Assembly: GCA_948505485.1 (NCBI GenBank)
Contig: CAOPQH010000038.1
Coordinates: 1 to 12,684 of the forward strand
Length of the DNA stretch: 12,684 nt
DNA from: an uncultured Clostridia bacterium
GTDB taxonomy: Bacteria > Bacillota > Clostridia > TANB77 > CAG-508
Direction of reading: 5' to 3'
In this document: piece after piece, positions 1 through 7,512 of the stretch
Layout of the letters: every line of letters starts with the position of its first letter
Position numbering within the stretch: position 1 is the stretch's first letter
Translations under genes and position numbers: made by a program
Notes under the pieces: generated by a model
Databases searched by the model: none
Seen by the model: the letters and a program-made list of their open reading frames with translations, nothing else
Told to the model about the DNA's origin: nothing

Positions 1-1053
1 TTAAAAATTGCTATAAAACAAGCAAGAGAATATGGATTACTAGGAGAAAATATATTTGGAACAGATTTTAGTTTTGATATAGATATACGATTAGGTGCTG
101 GAGCATTTGTATGTGGAGAAGAAACAGCATTATTAGAATCAATAGAAGGAAGAAGAGGACAACCAAGAGTTAAACCACCATATCCAGCAAGTTGTGGATT
201 ATTTGGAAAACCAACAGTAATAAATAATGTTGAGACACTAGCAAATATAACAAAAATTATTTTAAATGGAGCAGAATGGTATTCAAATATAGGAACAGAA
301 AAATCAAAAGGAACAAAAGTGTTTGCATTAGGTGGAAATGTTGTCAATGTTGGCTTAGTAGAGGTACCAATGGGAACAACTTTAAGAGAAATAGTATTTG
401 ATATAGGTGGAGGAATTCCAAATGGTAGAGAATTTAAAGCAGCGCAAACAGGAGGCCCTTCCGGAGGATGCATACCAGCTGAACACTTAGATACACCAAT
501 AGACTACGAGTCATTAGCAAGTATAGGATCAATGATGGGCTCAGGTGGACTAATAGTAATGGATAATACAAAATGTATGGTAGACATAGCAAGATTTTAT
601 TTAGACTTTACAGTAAGTGAAAGTTGCGGAAAATGTACACCTTGCAGAATCGGTACAAAAAGAATGCTTGAAATCTTAACTAAAATGTGTGAAGGAAAAG
701 CAGATAGACAAGACTTGAAGAACTTAGAAGAATTAGCAGATAATATTAAAAAATCAGCAATATGTGGATTGGGTCAAACAGCACCAAATCCTGTTTTAAG
801 TACATTAAAATATTTTAGAGATGAATATATAGAACATGTAACAGATAAAAAATGTAGAGCAGGGCTATGTAAAGAACTTTGTGATATAAATATAGATTCA
901 GAAAAATGTAAAGGTTGTGGATTATGTAAAAGAAATTGCCCAGTTAATGCAATAGATGGAGAACCAGGAAAAGTACATAAAATAAACCCAGATGTATGTA
1001 TAAAATGTGGAACTTGTGTTGATAAGTGTCCATTTAAAGCAATTAATAATTGA
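1..1053 (+). CDS. hydB: NuoF/HydB-like NADH-binding flavoprotein subunit of a multimeric [FeFe] hydrogenase (5' end missing)
   Basis: The reading frame is open from the first base, so this is the C-terminal 350 residues of a longer protein; the GTG at 319 is internal. In order one sees the NuoF nucleotide-binding segment (GAGAFVCGEETALLESIEG near residues 33-50, then RRGQPRVKPPYPA), an SLBB-like region (about 107-160), the iron-sulphur motif SCGKCTPCR (Cys 209, 212, 215, with Cys255 as probable fourth ligand of the N3-type cluster), and a C-terminal ferredoxin domain with two CxxCxxCxxxCP motifs (Cys 303-313 and 333-343). NuoF proper lacks that ferredoxin tail, while HydB/HndC-type subunits of NAD(P)-linked and electron-bifurcating hydrogenases have it. 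These subunits bind FMN and oxidise or reduce NAD(H) in the cytoplasm. hydA starts 34 bases downstream, supporting one operon. A HydC/NuoE-like subunit would be expected upstream, outside the window. Whether the complex truly bifurcates is inference. Confidence 0.93.
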   Translation, partial: LKIAIKQAREYGLLGENIFGTDFSFDIDIRLGAGAFVCGEETALLESIEGRRGQPRVKPPYPASCGLFGKPTVINNVETLANITKIILNGAEWYSNIGTEKSKGTKVFALGGNVVNVGLVEVPMGTTLREIVFDIGGGIPNGREFKAAQTGGPSGGCIPAEHLDTPIDYESLASIGSMMGSGGLIVMDNTKCMVDIARFYLDFTVSESCGKCTPCRIGTKRMLEILTKMCEGKADRQDLKNLEELADNIKKSAICGLGQTAPNPVLSTLKYFRDEYIEHVTDKKCRAGLCKELCDINIDSEKCKGCGLCKRNCPVNAIDGEPGKVHKINPDVCIKCGTCVDKCPFKAINN

Positions 1054-1087
1054 ATAGTAACAAAATATTATTTATCAGGAGGTAAAA

Positions 1088-2827
1088 ATGGTAAATTTAG
1101 TAATAGATGGAAAAGAGATTTCTGTAAAAGAAGGTACTACTATACTTCAAGCTGCTATGCAAAATGGAATAGATATACCAACATTATGTTTTTTAAAAGA
1201 AATAAATGAAGTTGGCGATTGTAGAATGTGTATAGTAGAAGTTGAAGGAAGAAGAGGGTTTGCTACATCATGTATTCAAAAAGTTGAAGAAGGAATGATA
1301 GTAAAAACAAATTCACCAGCTGTCATAGAAGCAAGAAAAGTGATATTAGATTTAATATTATCTAATCACCATAGAGATTGTTTAACTTGTAGTAGAAATG
1401 GAAATTGTGAGTTACAGGCATTAGCAGATAAATTTAATGTTTCAGAAGTTAAATTTGAAGGTGAAAAAACAAATTATCAAATTGATGATAAGTCACCATC
1501 AATAGTAAGAGATTTTAATAAATGTGTTTTATGTAGAAGATGTGTTGCTACTTGTAAAAATGTACAAAATATAGGGGCAATAGATTGTACTCAAAGAGGA
1601 TTTGAATCATGCATATCTACAACATATGATTGCAGTTTAAATGATGTAGATTGTACACTTTGTGGACAATGTATAGAGTCATGTCCAACAGGTGCTTTAA
1701 AAGAAAAGGAAAATATAGATGATGTATGGAAGAAATTAAGAGATGAAGATACATTTGTAGTAGTACAAACAGCTCCTGCAGTTAGAGTAGCACTTGGTGA
1801 AGAGTTTGGTATGGATATAGGAACAAATGTAAAAGGAAAAATGGTAACAGCTTTAAAGAATATGGGATTTGATAAAGTATTTGATACAAATACAGGAGCT
1901 GACTTGACAATAATGGAAGAAGCAAATGAATTTATCGAAAGAGTACAAAATAATGGAGTATTACCAATGATAACATCATGTAGTCCTGGATGGGTAAGAT
2001 TTGCTGAAAAAAATTATCCAGAAAATTTAGAACATTTATCTACATGTAAATCGCCACATCAAATGTTTGGAGCAGTTATAAAATCATATTTTGCAGATAA
2101 ATATGGAATAGATAGAAATAAAATATGTGTGGTATCTGTAATGCCATGTGTTGCAAAAAAATACGAATGCAGTCGTCCAGAAATGGAAGTAGACGGAGTA
2201 AGAGATGTTGATTATGTAATAACAACACGTGAATTAGCAAGAATGATTAAACAAGCAAATATGGACTTTACAAAATTAGAAGACAATGAATTTGATAGCC
2301 CAATGGGAGAGGCAAGTGGCGCTGGTGCAATTTTTGGTACAACAGGTGGAGTGATGGAAGCAGCGATTAGAACTGCTGTTGATACACTAGAAAATAGAAG
2401 TATTGATGAAATAGAATATAAAGAAGTTAGAGGAGAAAAAGGAATAAAAGAAACAACATTAAATGTGGCAGGAAAAGAAATAAAAATAGCAGTAGTAAGT
2501 GGATTAGCAAATGCAAGAAAGATTATGGATGAAATAAAAACAGGAAAGTCGCCATATCATTTTATAGAAATAATGGCTTGTCCAGGAGGATGTGTTGTAG
2601 GCGGAGGTCAACCAATAAAATCTTCTAAGATAAGATCTACATTAAATATAAGAAAGTTAAGAGCAGATGCACTTTATAAAATTGATGAAAAAAGTACTAT
2701 AAGAAAATCACATGAAAGTCCTGTTATGAAAATGCTTTATGATGAGTATTTTGAGAAACCAGGAAGTCATAAAGCTCATAAATATTTGCATACAAAATAT
2801 ACTCCAAAAAATAAATATGATATTTAG
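1088..2827 (+). CDS. hydA: [FeFe] hydrogenase catalytic subunit HydA (NADH/ferredoxin-linked type)
   Basis: Cytoplasmic enzyme for reversible H+ reduction to H2. The 579 residues show: an N-terminal [2Fe-2S] domain (Cys 34, 45, 48, 62); a His-Cys3 cluster motif (His94, Cys 98, 101, 107); two [4Fe-4S] ferredoxin motifs (Cys 146-156 and 189-199); then the H-cluster domain with L1 TSCSPGW (296-302), L2 MPCVAKKYE (352-360) and L3 EIMACPGGCVVGGGQP (494-509). The C-terminal tail (about 515-579) is the small-subunit-like part. Domain order and length match the four-accessory-cluster (M3-like) enzymes that partner NuoF-like subunits. The ATG is preceded by AGGAGG at 1077-1082 with 5-nt spacing. L1 has Ser where the textbook TSCCPxW motif has its second Cys; I recall this form in NAD(P)-linked HydA, but could not check it. 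The maturases HydE, HydF and HydG are not in the window. Confidence 0.96.
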   Translation: MVNLVIDGKEISVKEGTTILQAAMQNGIDIPTLCFLKEINEVGDCRMCIVEVEGRRGFATSCIQKVEEGMIVKTNSPAVIEARKVILDLILSNHHRDCLTCSRNGNCELQALADKFNVSEVKFEGEKTNYQIDDKSPSIVRDFNKCVLCRRCVATCKNVQNIGAIDCTQRGFESCISTTYDCSLNDVDCTLCGQCIESCPTGALKEKENIDDVWKKLRDEDTFVVVQTAPAVRVALGEEFGMDIGTNVKGKMVTALKNMGFDKVFDTNTGADLTIMEEANEFIERVQNNGVLPMITSCSPGWVRFAEKNYPENLEHLSTCKSPHQMFGAVIKSYFADKYGIDRNKICVVSVMPCVAKKYECSRPEMEVDGVRDVDYVITTRELARMIKQANMDFTKLEDNEFDSPMGEASGAGAIFGTTGGVMEAAIRTAVDTLENRSIDEIEYKEVRGEKGIKETTLNVAGKEIKIAVVSGLANARKIMDEIKTGKSPYHFIEIMACPGGCVVGGGQPIKSSKIRSTLNIRKLRADALYKIDEKSTIRKSHESPVMKMLYDEYFEKPGSHKAHKYLHTKYTPKNKYDI

Positions 2828-2836
2828 TTGTAATGT

Positions 2837-2843
2837 TAAAAGT
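2837..2843. repeat. Left copy of the probable target-site duplication of the MITE-like element
   Basis: TAAAAGT here is repeated exactly at 3086-3092, directly outside the two ends of the palindromic element. The match extends two more bases (TAAAAGTGT, 2837-2845 and 3086-3094) if the element is taken to start at 2846. So the duplication is 7 or 9 bp, depending on the exact end. Confidence 0.7.
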
Positions 2844-3085
2844 GTTAAAATTTACGGCTATACTCAAATTAACTAGAAATAATATATAGAAATTATTCAT
2901 CTTCACATGCTCAAGCTAATTTCAGAGAAACTTTAAACCAATTTTTAGGGTCCCTTTTTCGATGTAACTCAAACAACCCCTAAAAATTGATTAATAGTTT
3001 CTATCTTCAATTACTTTCGACCGCTCATCTTCATAATTTTATATATTATTTCTTGTAAAAAATTAAATCGGCTGTAAATTGTAAC
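2844..3085. mobile_element. MITE-like non-autonomous palindromic element, about 242 bp
   Basis: The two ends are inverted copies. The left end reads GTTAAAATTTACGGCT; the right end read backwards is GTTACAATTTACAGCC. The match runs on with gaps for about 50 bp, with AGAAATAATATATA shared exactly on both arms (2875-2888, and its complement at 3041-3054). A second inverted pair lies inside: 2927-2950 and 2978-3001 match at 21 of 24 positions around a 27-base loop, so the whole element could fold into one long hairpin. No plausible coding sequence is present. Flanking direct repeats (TAAAAGT) suggest insertion by a transposase encoded elsewhere. A near-identical left end recurs at 12621-12684, which fixes the left boundary. 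The element occupies most of the hydA-pyrB gap. Family unknown to me; assignment as a MITE is inferred from structure. Confidence 0.82.
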
Positions 3086-3086
3086 T

Positions 3087-3116
3087 AAAAGTGTCGAATT
3101 TCGACACTTTTTTTCT
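3087..3116 (+). terminator. Intrinsic terminator, probably that of the hydA operon
   Basis: AAAAGTGTCGAA and TTCGACACTTTT form a near-perfect palindrome around one central T (3087-3111), followed by TTTTC. In practice the stem is 10-11 bp with a short loop. It sits 260 bases past the hydA stop because the MITE-like element lies between; without the element it would start 10-12 bases after the stop codon. Its left arm overlaps the duplicated target site. The palindrome could work in both directions. Confidence 0.85.
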
Positions 3117-3123
3117 TAATATA

Positions 3124-3152
3124 TTGACATATTATAAGAAATTTGATAAAAA
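3124..3152 (+). promoter_or_regulatory. Probable sigma-A-type promoter for pyrBI
   Basis: A perfect TTGACA (3124-3129) is followed after 17 bases by TAAAAA (3147-3152), a weak match to TATAAT. It lies between the hydA terminator and pyrB, where a promoter is needed. The implied transcript starts near 3159, leaving only about 16 leader bases of A-run then GGGGG before the ATG. There is no room for a PyrR-type attenuator. Confidence 0.55.
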
Positions 3153-3174
3153 TAATAAAAAAAAGGGGGAAGTT

Positions 3175-4089
3175 ATGAGACATTTAATTAATATAGAAGA
3201 TTTAGCAACAGATGAAATAGAAAATTTAATAAAAGTAGCCAAAGATATTATGAAAAATCCTGAAGTGTATTCAGAAAAATGTAAATATAAGAAATTGGCT
3301 ACTTTATTTTTTGAACCTAGTACAAGGACAAGACTAAGTTTTGAGTCTGCTATGATGGAATTAGGGGGAAATGTATTAGGATTTTCAGAGGCGTCATCAA
3401 GTTCTACTGCAAAAGGAGAAAGTGTGTCAGATACTATAAGAACAGTAGGGTGTTATAGCGATATTATTGCAATGCGTCATCCTAAAGAAGGTGCACCATT
3501 AGTAGCTTCAATAAAATCTACTGTGCCAGTAATAAATGCAGGTGATGGAGGACATAATCATCCAACACAAACGCTAACAGACTTATTAACTATAGCATGT
3601 GAAAAGAAAAGATTAGATAACTTAACTATTGGAGTATGTGGAGATTTAAAATTTGGAAGAACAGTACATTCATTAATAACAGCAATGTCAAGATATAAAA
3701 ATATTAAATTTGTATTAATATCTCCTGAAGAATTAAAGATTCCAGAATATGTAAAAGAAGATGTTTTAGAAAAAAACAATATGGAATATATTGAAACAAA
3801 TGATATAGAAGAACATATAGATAAATTGGACATATTGTATATGACAAGAGTTCAAAGAGAAAGATTTTTTAATGAAGAAGATTATATAAGATTAAAAGAT
3901 TATTATATTTTAAATAAAGATAAACTTATAAAAGCTAAAAAAGATTTATGTATTATGCATCCATTACCAAGAGTAAATGAAATAGCTACAGAAGTAGATG
4001 ATGACCCAAGAGCTTGTTATTTTAAACAAGTTAGATATGGAAAATATATAAGAATGGCACTTATATTAAATTTATTAGAAATAAGATAG
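3175..4089 (+). CDS. pyrB: Aspartate carbamoyltransferase, catalytic chain
   Basis: Catalyses carbamoyl phosphate + L-aspartate to N-carbamoyl-L-aspartate, the committed step of pyrimidine synthesis, in the cytoplasm. At 304 residues it has normal length. Visible motifs are the carbamoyl-phosphate loop FEPSTRTR (46-53), the mobile-loop lysine in TAKGES (Lys80), MRHP (100-103), DGGHNHPTQ (124-132), DLKFGRTVHS (157-166), the aspartate-side TRVQRER (224-230) and MHPLPR (261-266). The frame extends upstream to a GTG at 3091, but that lies in the terminator hairpin; the ATG at 3175 behind GGGGGA (3165-3170) is the start and gives the standard N-terminus MRHLINIEDL. pyrI follows after 66 bases, so the holoenzyme is expected to be the allosteric PyrB-PyrI type. 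Confidence 0.97.
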   Translation: MRHLINIEDLATDEIENLIKVAKDIMKNPEVYSEKCKYKKLATLFFEPSTRTRLSFESAMMELGGNVLGFSEASSSSTAKGESVSDTIRTVGCYSDIIAMRHPKEGAPLVASIKSTVPVINAGDGGHNHPTQTLTDLLTIACEKKRLDNLTIGVCGDLKFGRTVHSLITAMSRYKNIKFVLISPEELKIPEYVKEDVLEKNNMEYIETNDIEEHIDKLDILYMTRVQRERFFNEEDYIRLKDYYILNKDKLIKAKKDLCIMHPLPRVNEIATEVDDDPRACYFKQVRYGKYIRMALILNLLEIR

Positions 4090-4155
4090 TGTAAAGTAAT
4101 TTATGAAAAATTAGATATGGGAATAAAAAAACCACAATTTATTAAGGGGGAAAAT

Positions 4156-4575
4156 ATGAATATTGATAGTATAAGCAATGGGATTGTAATAGACCATATA
4201 CAAGCTAAAAAAGGATTAGAAATATATAGTGCATTAAATTTAGGAGAATTAGATTGTTCTGTTGCTATTATAACAAATGCTAGAAGCAAGAAAATGGGAA
4301 GAAAAGATATTATAAAAATTGACAAGAGTATAGATTTAGACTTAAATATATTAGGATATATCGATCCTAATATTACAATAAATATTATAAAAAATGATGT
4401 AAGAGTTAATAAATATCATGTAGAATTACCAAAAGAGGTAGTTAATATTGTAAAATGTAAAAATCCTAGGTGTATTACATCAATAGAACAAGAGTTAAAT
4501 CATGTTTTTGTATTAACAGATAAAGAAAACAAAATATACCGTTGCAAATATTGTGAAACATTAAAAGAAGATTAA
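4156..4575 (+). CDS. pyrI: Aspartate carbamoyltransferase, regulatory chain
   Basis: Non-catalytic subunit that binds nucleotide effectors and links PyrB trimers. The 139 residues contain an N-terminal allosteric domain (ISNGIVIDHIQAKKGLEI near 5-22; conserved GYIDPNITINII near 67-78) and a C-terminal zinc domain with four cysteines, CKNPRC (101, 106) and CKYC (130, 133). The first pair, CX4C, and the second, CX2C, match the family zinc ligands. The start is set by AAGGGGG at 4144-4150, five bases before the ATG; the in-frame ATG at 4117 has no such site and would add 13 residues without family resemblance. The gene is probably co-transcribed with pyrB and ends at the hairpin just downstream. 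Which nucleotides act as effectors cannot be read from the sequence. Confidence 0.95.
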   Translation: MNIDSISNGIVIDHIQAKKGLEIYSALNLGELDCSVAIITNARSKKMGRKDIIKIDKSIDLDLNILGYIDPNITINIIKNDVRVNKYHVELPKEVVNIVKCKNPRCITSIEQELNHVFVLTDKENKIYRCKYCETLKED

Positions 4576-4590
4576 CATATTAGAACAAAT

Positions 4591-4640
4591 CGGAAAGCCT
4601 TAACATTAACATAATTTAAATGTTTTGTTTTGGCTTTCTG
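4591..4640 (+). terminator. Probable pyrBI transcription terminator
   Basis: CGGAAAGCC (4591-4599) pairs with GGCTTTCTG (4632-4640; one G-T pair), and AACATT/AATGTT can extend the stem inside a loop rich in A and T. It starts 15 bases after the pyrI stop. The T-tract after the stem is poor (TGTGAATTT), so termination may be leaky. Confidence 0.6.
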
Positions 4641-4837
4641 TGAATTTATTCATGTGCCAATTTTTTTTCATAGAAAATAATTGTTTAGGAAAGATTTATT
4701 TTCATAATGTTTAAAAGTCATATAAAAAATAGAAATACATATTATTTAAATAAGGATTATTAAATTGATCTGTTTAAATATAATGCAAATATAAAAAGTA
4801 ACTATTCAGAGGTATAACTAAAACTATAAGTTAGAAC
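4641..4837. other. A+T-rich intergenic DNA with no recognised feature
   Basis: This is the first half of the 446-base pyrI-murE gap. I found no credible reading frame, RNA gene, promoter with normal box spacing, or repeat shared with the rest of the window. It is followed by the palindromic repeat at 4838 and the murE promoter at 4965. Confidence 0.6.
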
Positions 4838-4927
4838 AGTAGAGAAATGTAGGGGCGATTAGTAATCGCCCGTTCTTCAAAGATTTTGCTATATTTAAAT
4901 TTATAATTAAGAGAAATTCTTTGAAGA
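4838..4927. repeat. Dispersed palindromic repeat, copy A (upstream of murE)
   Basis: The core is GTAGAGAAATGTAGGGG followed by the 19-base palindrome GGGCGATTAGTAATCGCCC (4853-4871), then a TTCAA segment and TTTGCT. The same order, about 80% identical, occurs at 8663-8720 after ftsW. In this copy a second inverted pair, TCTTCAAAGA (4874-4883) and TCTTTGAAGA (4918-4927), follows around an A+T loop. The palindrome is G+C-rich against its surroundings. It resembles REP-type intergenic repeats; the family name is unknown to me. It ends 37 bases before the murE -35 box. Confidence 0.75.
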
Positions 4928-4964
4928 GCCATAGCTATAAAAATAAATAAAAATTAAAAAAGTC

Positions 4965-4993
4965 TATACAAAAAAAAGAAATAGTTATATAAT
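4965..4993 (+). promoter_or_regulatory. Probable promoter of the murE-mraY-ftsW cluster
   Basis: A perfect TATAAT (4988-4993) lies 17 bases after TATACA (4965-4970), a 4-of-6 match to TTGACA. The predicted start is near 5000, giving a leader of about 22 bases that contains the murE ribosome binding site AAGGAGAG (5009-5016). Confidence 0.65.
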
Positions 4994-5021
4994 GTAAGCA
5001 AAAAAGATAAGGAGAGAGAAT

Positions 5022-6497
5022 ATGAACTTAAAAAACATTTTAGTGGGAATGGAAGGCTTAAAAGTTAAAGGCGACATAGATATAGAAATACAAGGGATTG
5101 AAAGTAATTCTAAAAATGTTAATAGTAATTTTTTATTTATAGCAATAAAGGGGTTTGTTGTAGATGGACATCAGTATATAAAAGATGCTATTGAGTCAGG
5201 AGCTATAGCTGTAATGGTAGAAGAAGGTTGTGATTTAAAAGCGTTAGCTATACCAGATGAAGTTACAATCATTATGACAAAAAACACAAGAGAAGCATTA
5301 GCTATTGCAGCTGCTAATTTTTATGATAATCCATCAAGAAAGTTTAAATTAATCGGTATAACAGGTACAAAAGGAAAAACAACAACAACATTTATGATAA
5401 AAGAAATATTAGAAAGAGCAGGAAAAAATGTTGGTATGATAGGGACTATAGCAACATATATAAATGGAAAAAAGATTAAAGATAGCGACAGAACTACACC
5501 AGAAAGTTTAGAATTGCAGAAAATATTTAATCAGATGGTGGAAAATGACGTTGAATATGTGGTAATGGAGGTTTCTTCTCAAAGTTTAAAATTACATAGA
5601 GTAGATGCTTGTGAATTTGATATTGTAGTATTTACAAACCTTTCAGAAGATCATATTAGCGAAAAAGAGCATCCTGATATGCAAGATTATTTTGAATCAA
5701 AGTTAAAATTATTCAAAATGTGTAATAACGGAATAGTTAATGTTGATGATTTACATGGAAATAAAATACTAAGATTATTTCCAGATAATAATATAGTAAC
5801 ATATGGAATTGATAATCATTGTCAAGTATTAGCTAAAGATATAACAGTAACTAATTCATATGTTGATTATAAAGTTAAAATAATTGATAGAAATGAAAGG
5901 GTTAAAGTTTGCATACCAGGTAGATTTAGTGTTTACAATTCTTTAGCTGCAATTTGTGTTGCTAAAAAATTTGGTATTGATGTGGAAAGTATAAAGACTG
6001 CATTAGAGGAAGTGAGAGTGCCAGGAAGATCAGAATTAATAAACAATTCTAAAGAAATCCCAATAATGATAGATTATGCTCATTCTCCAGAAAGTTTAGA
6101 AAATATTTTACAAGCTGTAAAAAGTTATACAAGGGGTAGAGTTATATCTTTATTTGGATGTGGAGGAGACAGAGATTCAACTAAAAGAGCTATAATGGGT
6201 GAGATTTCAGGAAGAATAGCAGATTATACTATAATAACATCAGATAATCCAAGAACAGAAGATCCAAAGAAAATAGTAGAACAAATAGAAAAAGGAGTCA
6301 AAAAAACAAAAGGAAATTATACAGTTATTGTAGATAGAATAGAAGCTATAAAACATGCAATTAAAATGGCTAACAAAAAAGATATAATTGTACTTGCAGG
6401 AAAAGGACATGAGCCATACCAAGAAATAAATGGAGAAAAGCATCCATTTGATGAAAGAATAATAGTAAATGATATAATAAAAAAATTGGAAAAATAA
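5022..6497 (+). CDS. murE: UDP-N-acetylmuramoyl-L-alanyl-D-glutamate--meso-2,6-diaminopimelate ligase
   Basis: ATP-dependent cytoplasmic ligase adding the third amino acid of the peptidoglycan stem. The 491 residues are the usual length. An N-terminal UDP-MurNAc-binding domain (about 20-105) is followed by the Mur ligase ATP loop GTKGKTTT (115-122), the central-domain stretch FTNLSEDHISEKEHPDM (204-220), a lysine in YFESKLKLF at the position usually carbamylated (Lys227), and the C-terminal domain with DYAHSPESL (351-359), SDNPRTEDP (407-415) and GKGHEPYQ (460-467). DNPR is the signature of meso-DAP rather than L-lysine ligases, which agrees with dapB at the end of the window. The start follows AAGGAGAG with five bases spacing. 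In most dcw clusters murF comes next; here it is mraY, 19 bases downstream. Confidence 0.97.
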   Translation: MNLKNILVGMEGLKVKGDIDIEIQGIESNSKNVNSNFLFIAIKGFVVDGHQYIKDAIESGAIAVMVEEGCDLKALAIPDEVTIIMTKNTREALAIAAANFYDNPSRKFKLIGITGTKGKTTTTFMIKEILERAGKNVGMIGTIATYINGKKIKDSDRTTPESLELQKIFNQMVENDVEYVVMEVSSQSLKLHRVDACEFDIVVFTNLSEDHISEKEHPDMQDYFESKLKLFKMCNNGIVNVDDLHGNKILRLFPDNNIVTYGIDNHCQVLAKDITVTNSYVDYKVKIIDRNERVKVCIPGRFSVYNSLAAICVAKKFGIDVESIKTALEEVRVPGRSELINNSKEIPIMIDYAHSPESLENILQAVKSYTRGRVISLFGCGGDRDSTKRAIMGEISGRIADYTIITSDNPRTEDPKKIVEQIEKGVKKTKGNYTVIVDRIEAIKHAIKMANKKDIIVLAGKGHEPYQEINGEKHPFDERIIVNDIIKKLEK

Positions 6498-6501
6498 AAC
6501 A

Positions 6502-6507
6502 GAAAGG
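6502..6507 (+). promoter_or_regulatory. Ribosome binding site that decides the TTG start of mraY
   Basis: GAAAGG ends directly against the TTG at 6508, leaving no spacer, but lies nine bases before the next in-frame TTG at 6517. The later codon is therefore the likelier start. There is no ATG near either position. Confidence 0.6.
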
Positions 6508-6516
6508 TTGATAAAA

Positions 6517-7497
6517 TTGAATTTTCAAATAACAATACTATTAATGTCGTTTTTTATAGCAATAGTATTAGGAATAATAGTTATACCAATCTTGAAAAAA
6601 TTTAAGGTAGGGCAAATAGAAAGAGATGATGGACCAAAATCACATTTAGTAAAGCAAGGAACTCCAACAATGGGTGGAATAATAATTATGATATCAATAG
6701 TAATATCTGTTATAGGAGTAAATTTGTATTGCAGAAGCCAAGGAATGATTGATGCTGCTAATAATTTAATTCCAATACTATTATTGACTTTGGGTTTTGG
6801 AGTTATTGGATTTATAGATGATTTTAAAAAATTAGTATTAAGAAATACTGAAGGATTAAAACCAAAACATAAAATGTTAGGATTATTAATAATATCAGTA
6901 GCATATGTATTTTTTTTGATAAAAGTTGTTGGAATAGGTACTGATACATATATTCCAATAATAAAACAATATATAAATATACCTATATATGCATATATTT
7001 TATTTGCAGTATTAGTAATATTATCAACAACAAATGCAATAAATTTAACAGATGGAATAGATGGATTATCACCAAGTATATGTTCAATAATTATTACTTG
7101 TTTAACGATTATAGGAATGAATAACAACATACAAGAAGTTTCTATATTTGGCAGTATTGTAATAGGATCAACATTAGGATTTTTAATGTTTAACTTACAT
7201 CCTGCAAAAGTTTTTTTAGGAGATACAGGATCATTATTATTAGGAGGCATTATATCAGCTTTAGCATTATATGCAAAAGTACCTCTATTATTAATTGTAA
7301 TTGCATTATTACCAGTATTAGAAACACTATCAGTAATATTACAAGTAGCATATTTTAAAAAGACAGGAAATAGAATATTTAAAATGGCTCCTTTACATCA
7401 TCATTTTGAATTATCAGGATGGAAAGAAAGTAAAGTAGTAATTATATTTAGTTTAATAACATTTGTCTTATGTGTTATAGGATTAAAAATTATATAA
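6517..7497 (+). CDS. mraY: Phospho-N-acetylmuramoyl-pentapeptide transferase
   Basis: Integral membrane enzyme that moves phospho-MurNAc-pentapeptide from UDP to undecaprenyl phosphate, making lipid I on the inner face of the membrane. The 326 residues are strongly hydrophobic with about ten membrane segments. Motifs: DDGPKSHLVKQGTPTMGG (about 37-54), the first aspartate pair in GFIDDFKK (98-105), NAINLTDGIDGL (173-184), GDTGSLLLGG (235-244) and MAPLHHHFE with the MraY-specific triple histidine (294-296). These separate it from WecA/TagO-type relatives. The start is the TTG at 6517 (see the ribosome binding site entry); an alternative TTG at 6508 would add three residues. The gene follows murE by 19 bases and precedes ftsW by 15, so all three should be on one transcript. 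murF, normally just before mraY, is missing here. Confidence 0.96.
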   Translation: MNFQITILLMSFFIAIVLGIIVIPILKKFKVGQIERDDGPKSHLVKQGTPTMGGIIIMISIVISVIGVNLYCRSQGMIDAANNLIPILLLTLGFGVIGFIDDFKKLVLRNTEGLKPKHKMLGLLIISVAYVFFLIKVVGIGTDTYIPIIKQYINIPIYAYILFAVLVILSTTNAINLTDGIDGLSPSICSIIITCLTIIGMNNNIQEVSIFGSIVIGSTLGFLMFNLHPAKVFLGDTGSLLLGGIISALALYAKVPLLLIVIALLPVLETLSVILQVAYFKKTGNRIFKMAPLHHHFELSGWKESKVVIIFSLITFVLCVIGLKII

Positions 7498-7512
7498 AGA
7501 AAGGGTTATGTG

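Noticed and set aside
319..1053. A separate 244-residue gene starting at GTG 319
   Set aside because: The frame is open back to base 1 and the upstream residues carry conserved NuoF motifs, so 319 is inside a longer gene.
2724..2906. Minus-strand open frame across the hydA end and the MITE-like element
   Set aside because: No ribosome binding site or known motif; it crosses an insertion junction and is better explained by chance.
3091..3174. Upstream GTG start for pyrB adding 28 residues
   Set aside because: The extension begins within the terminator hairpin, has no ribosome binding site, and is not part of the PyrB family N-terminus.
6525..7250. Minus-strand open frame of 241 codons
   Set aside because: It lies entirely antisense to mraY, shows no family motif and reflects low stop frequency opposite A-rich codons.
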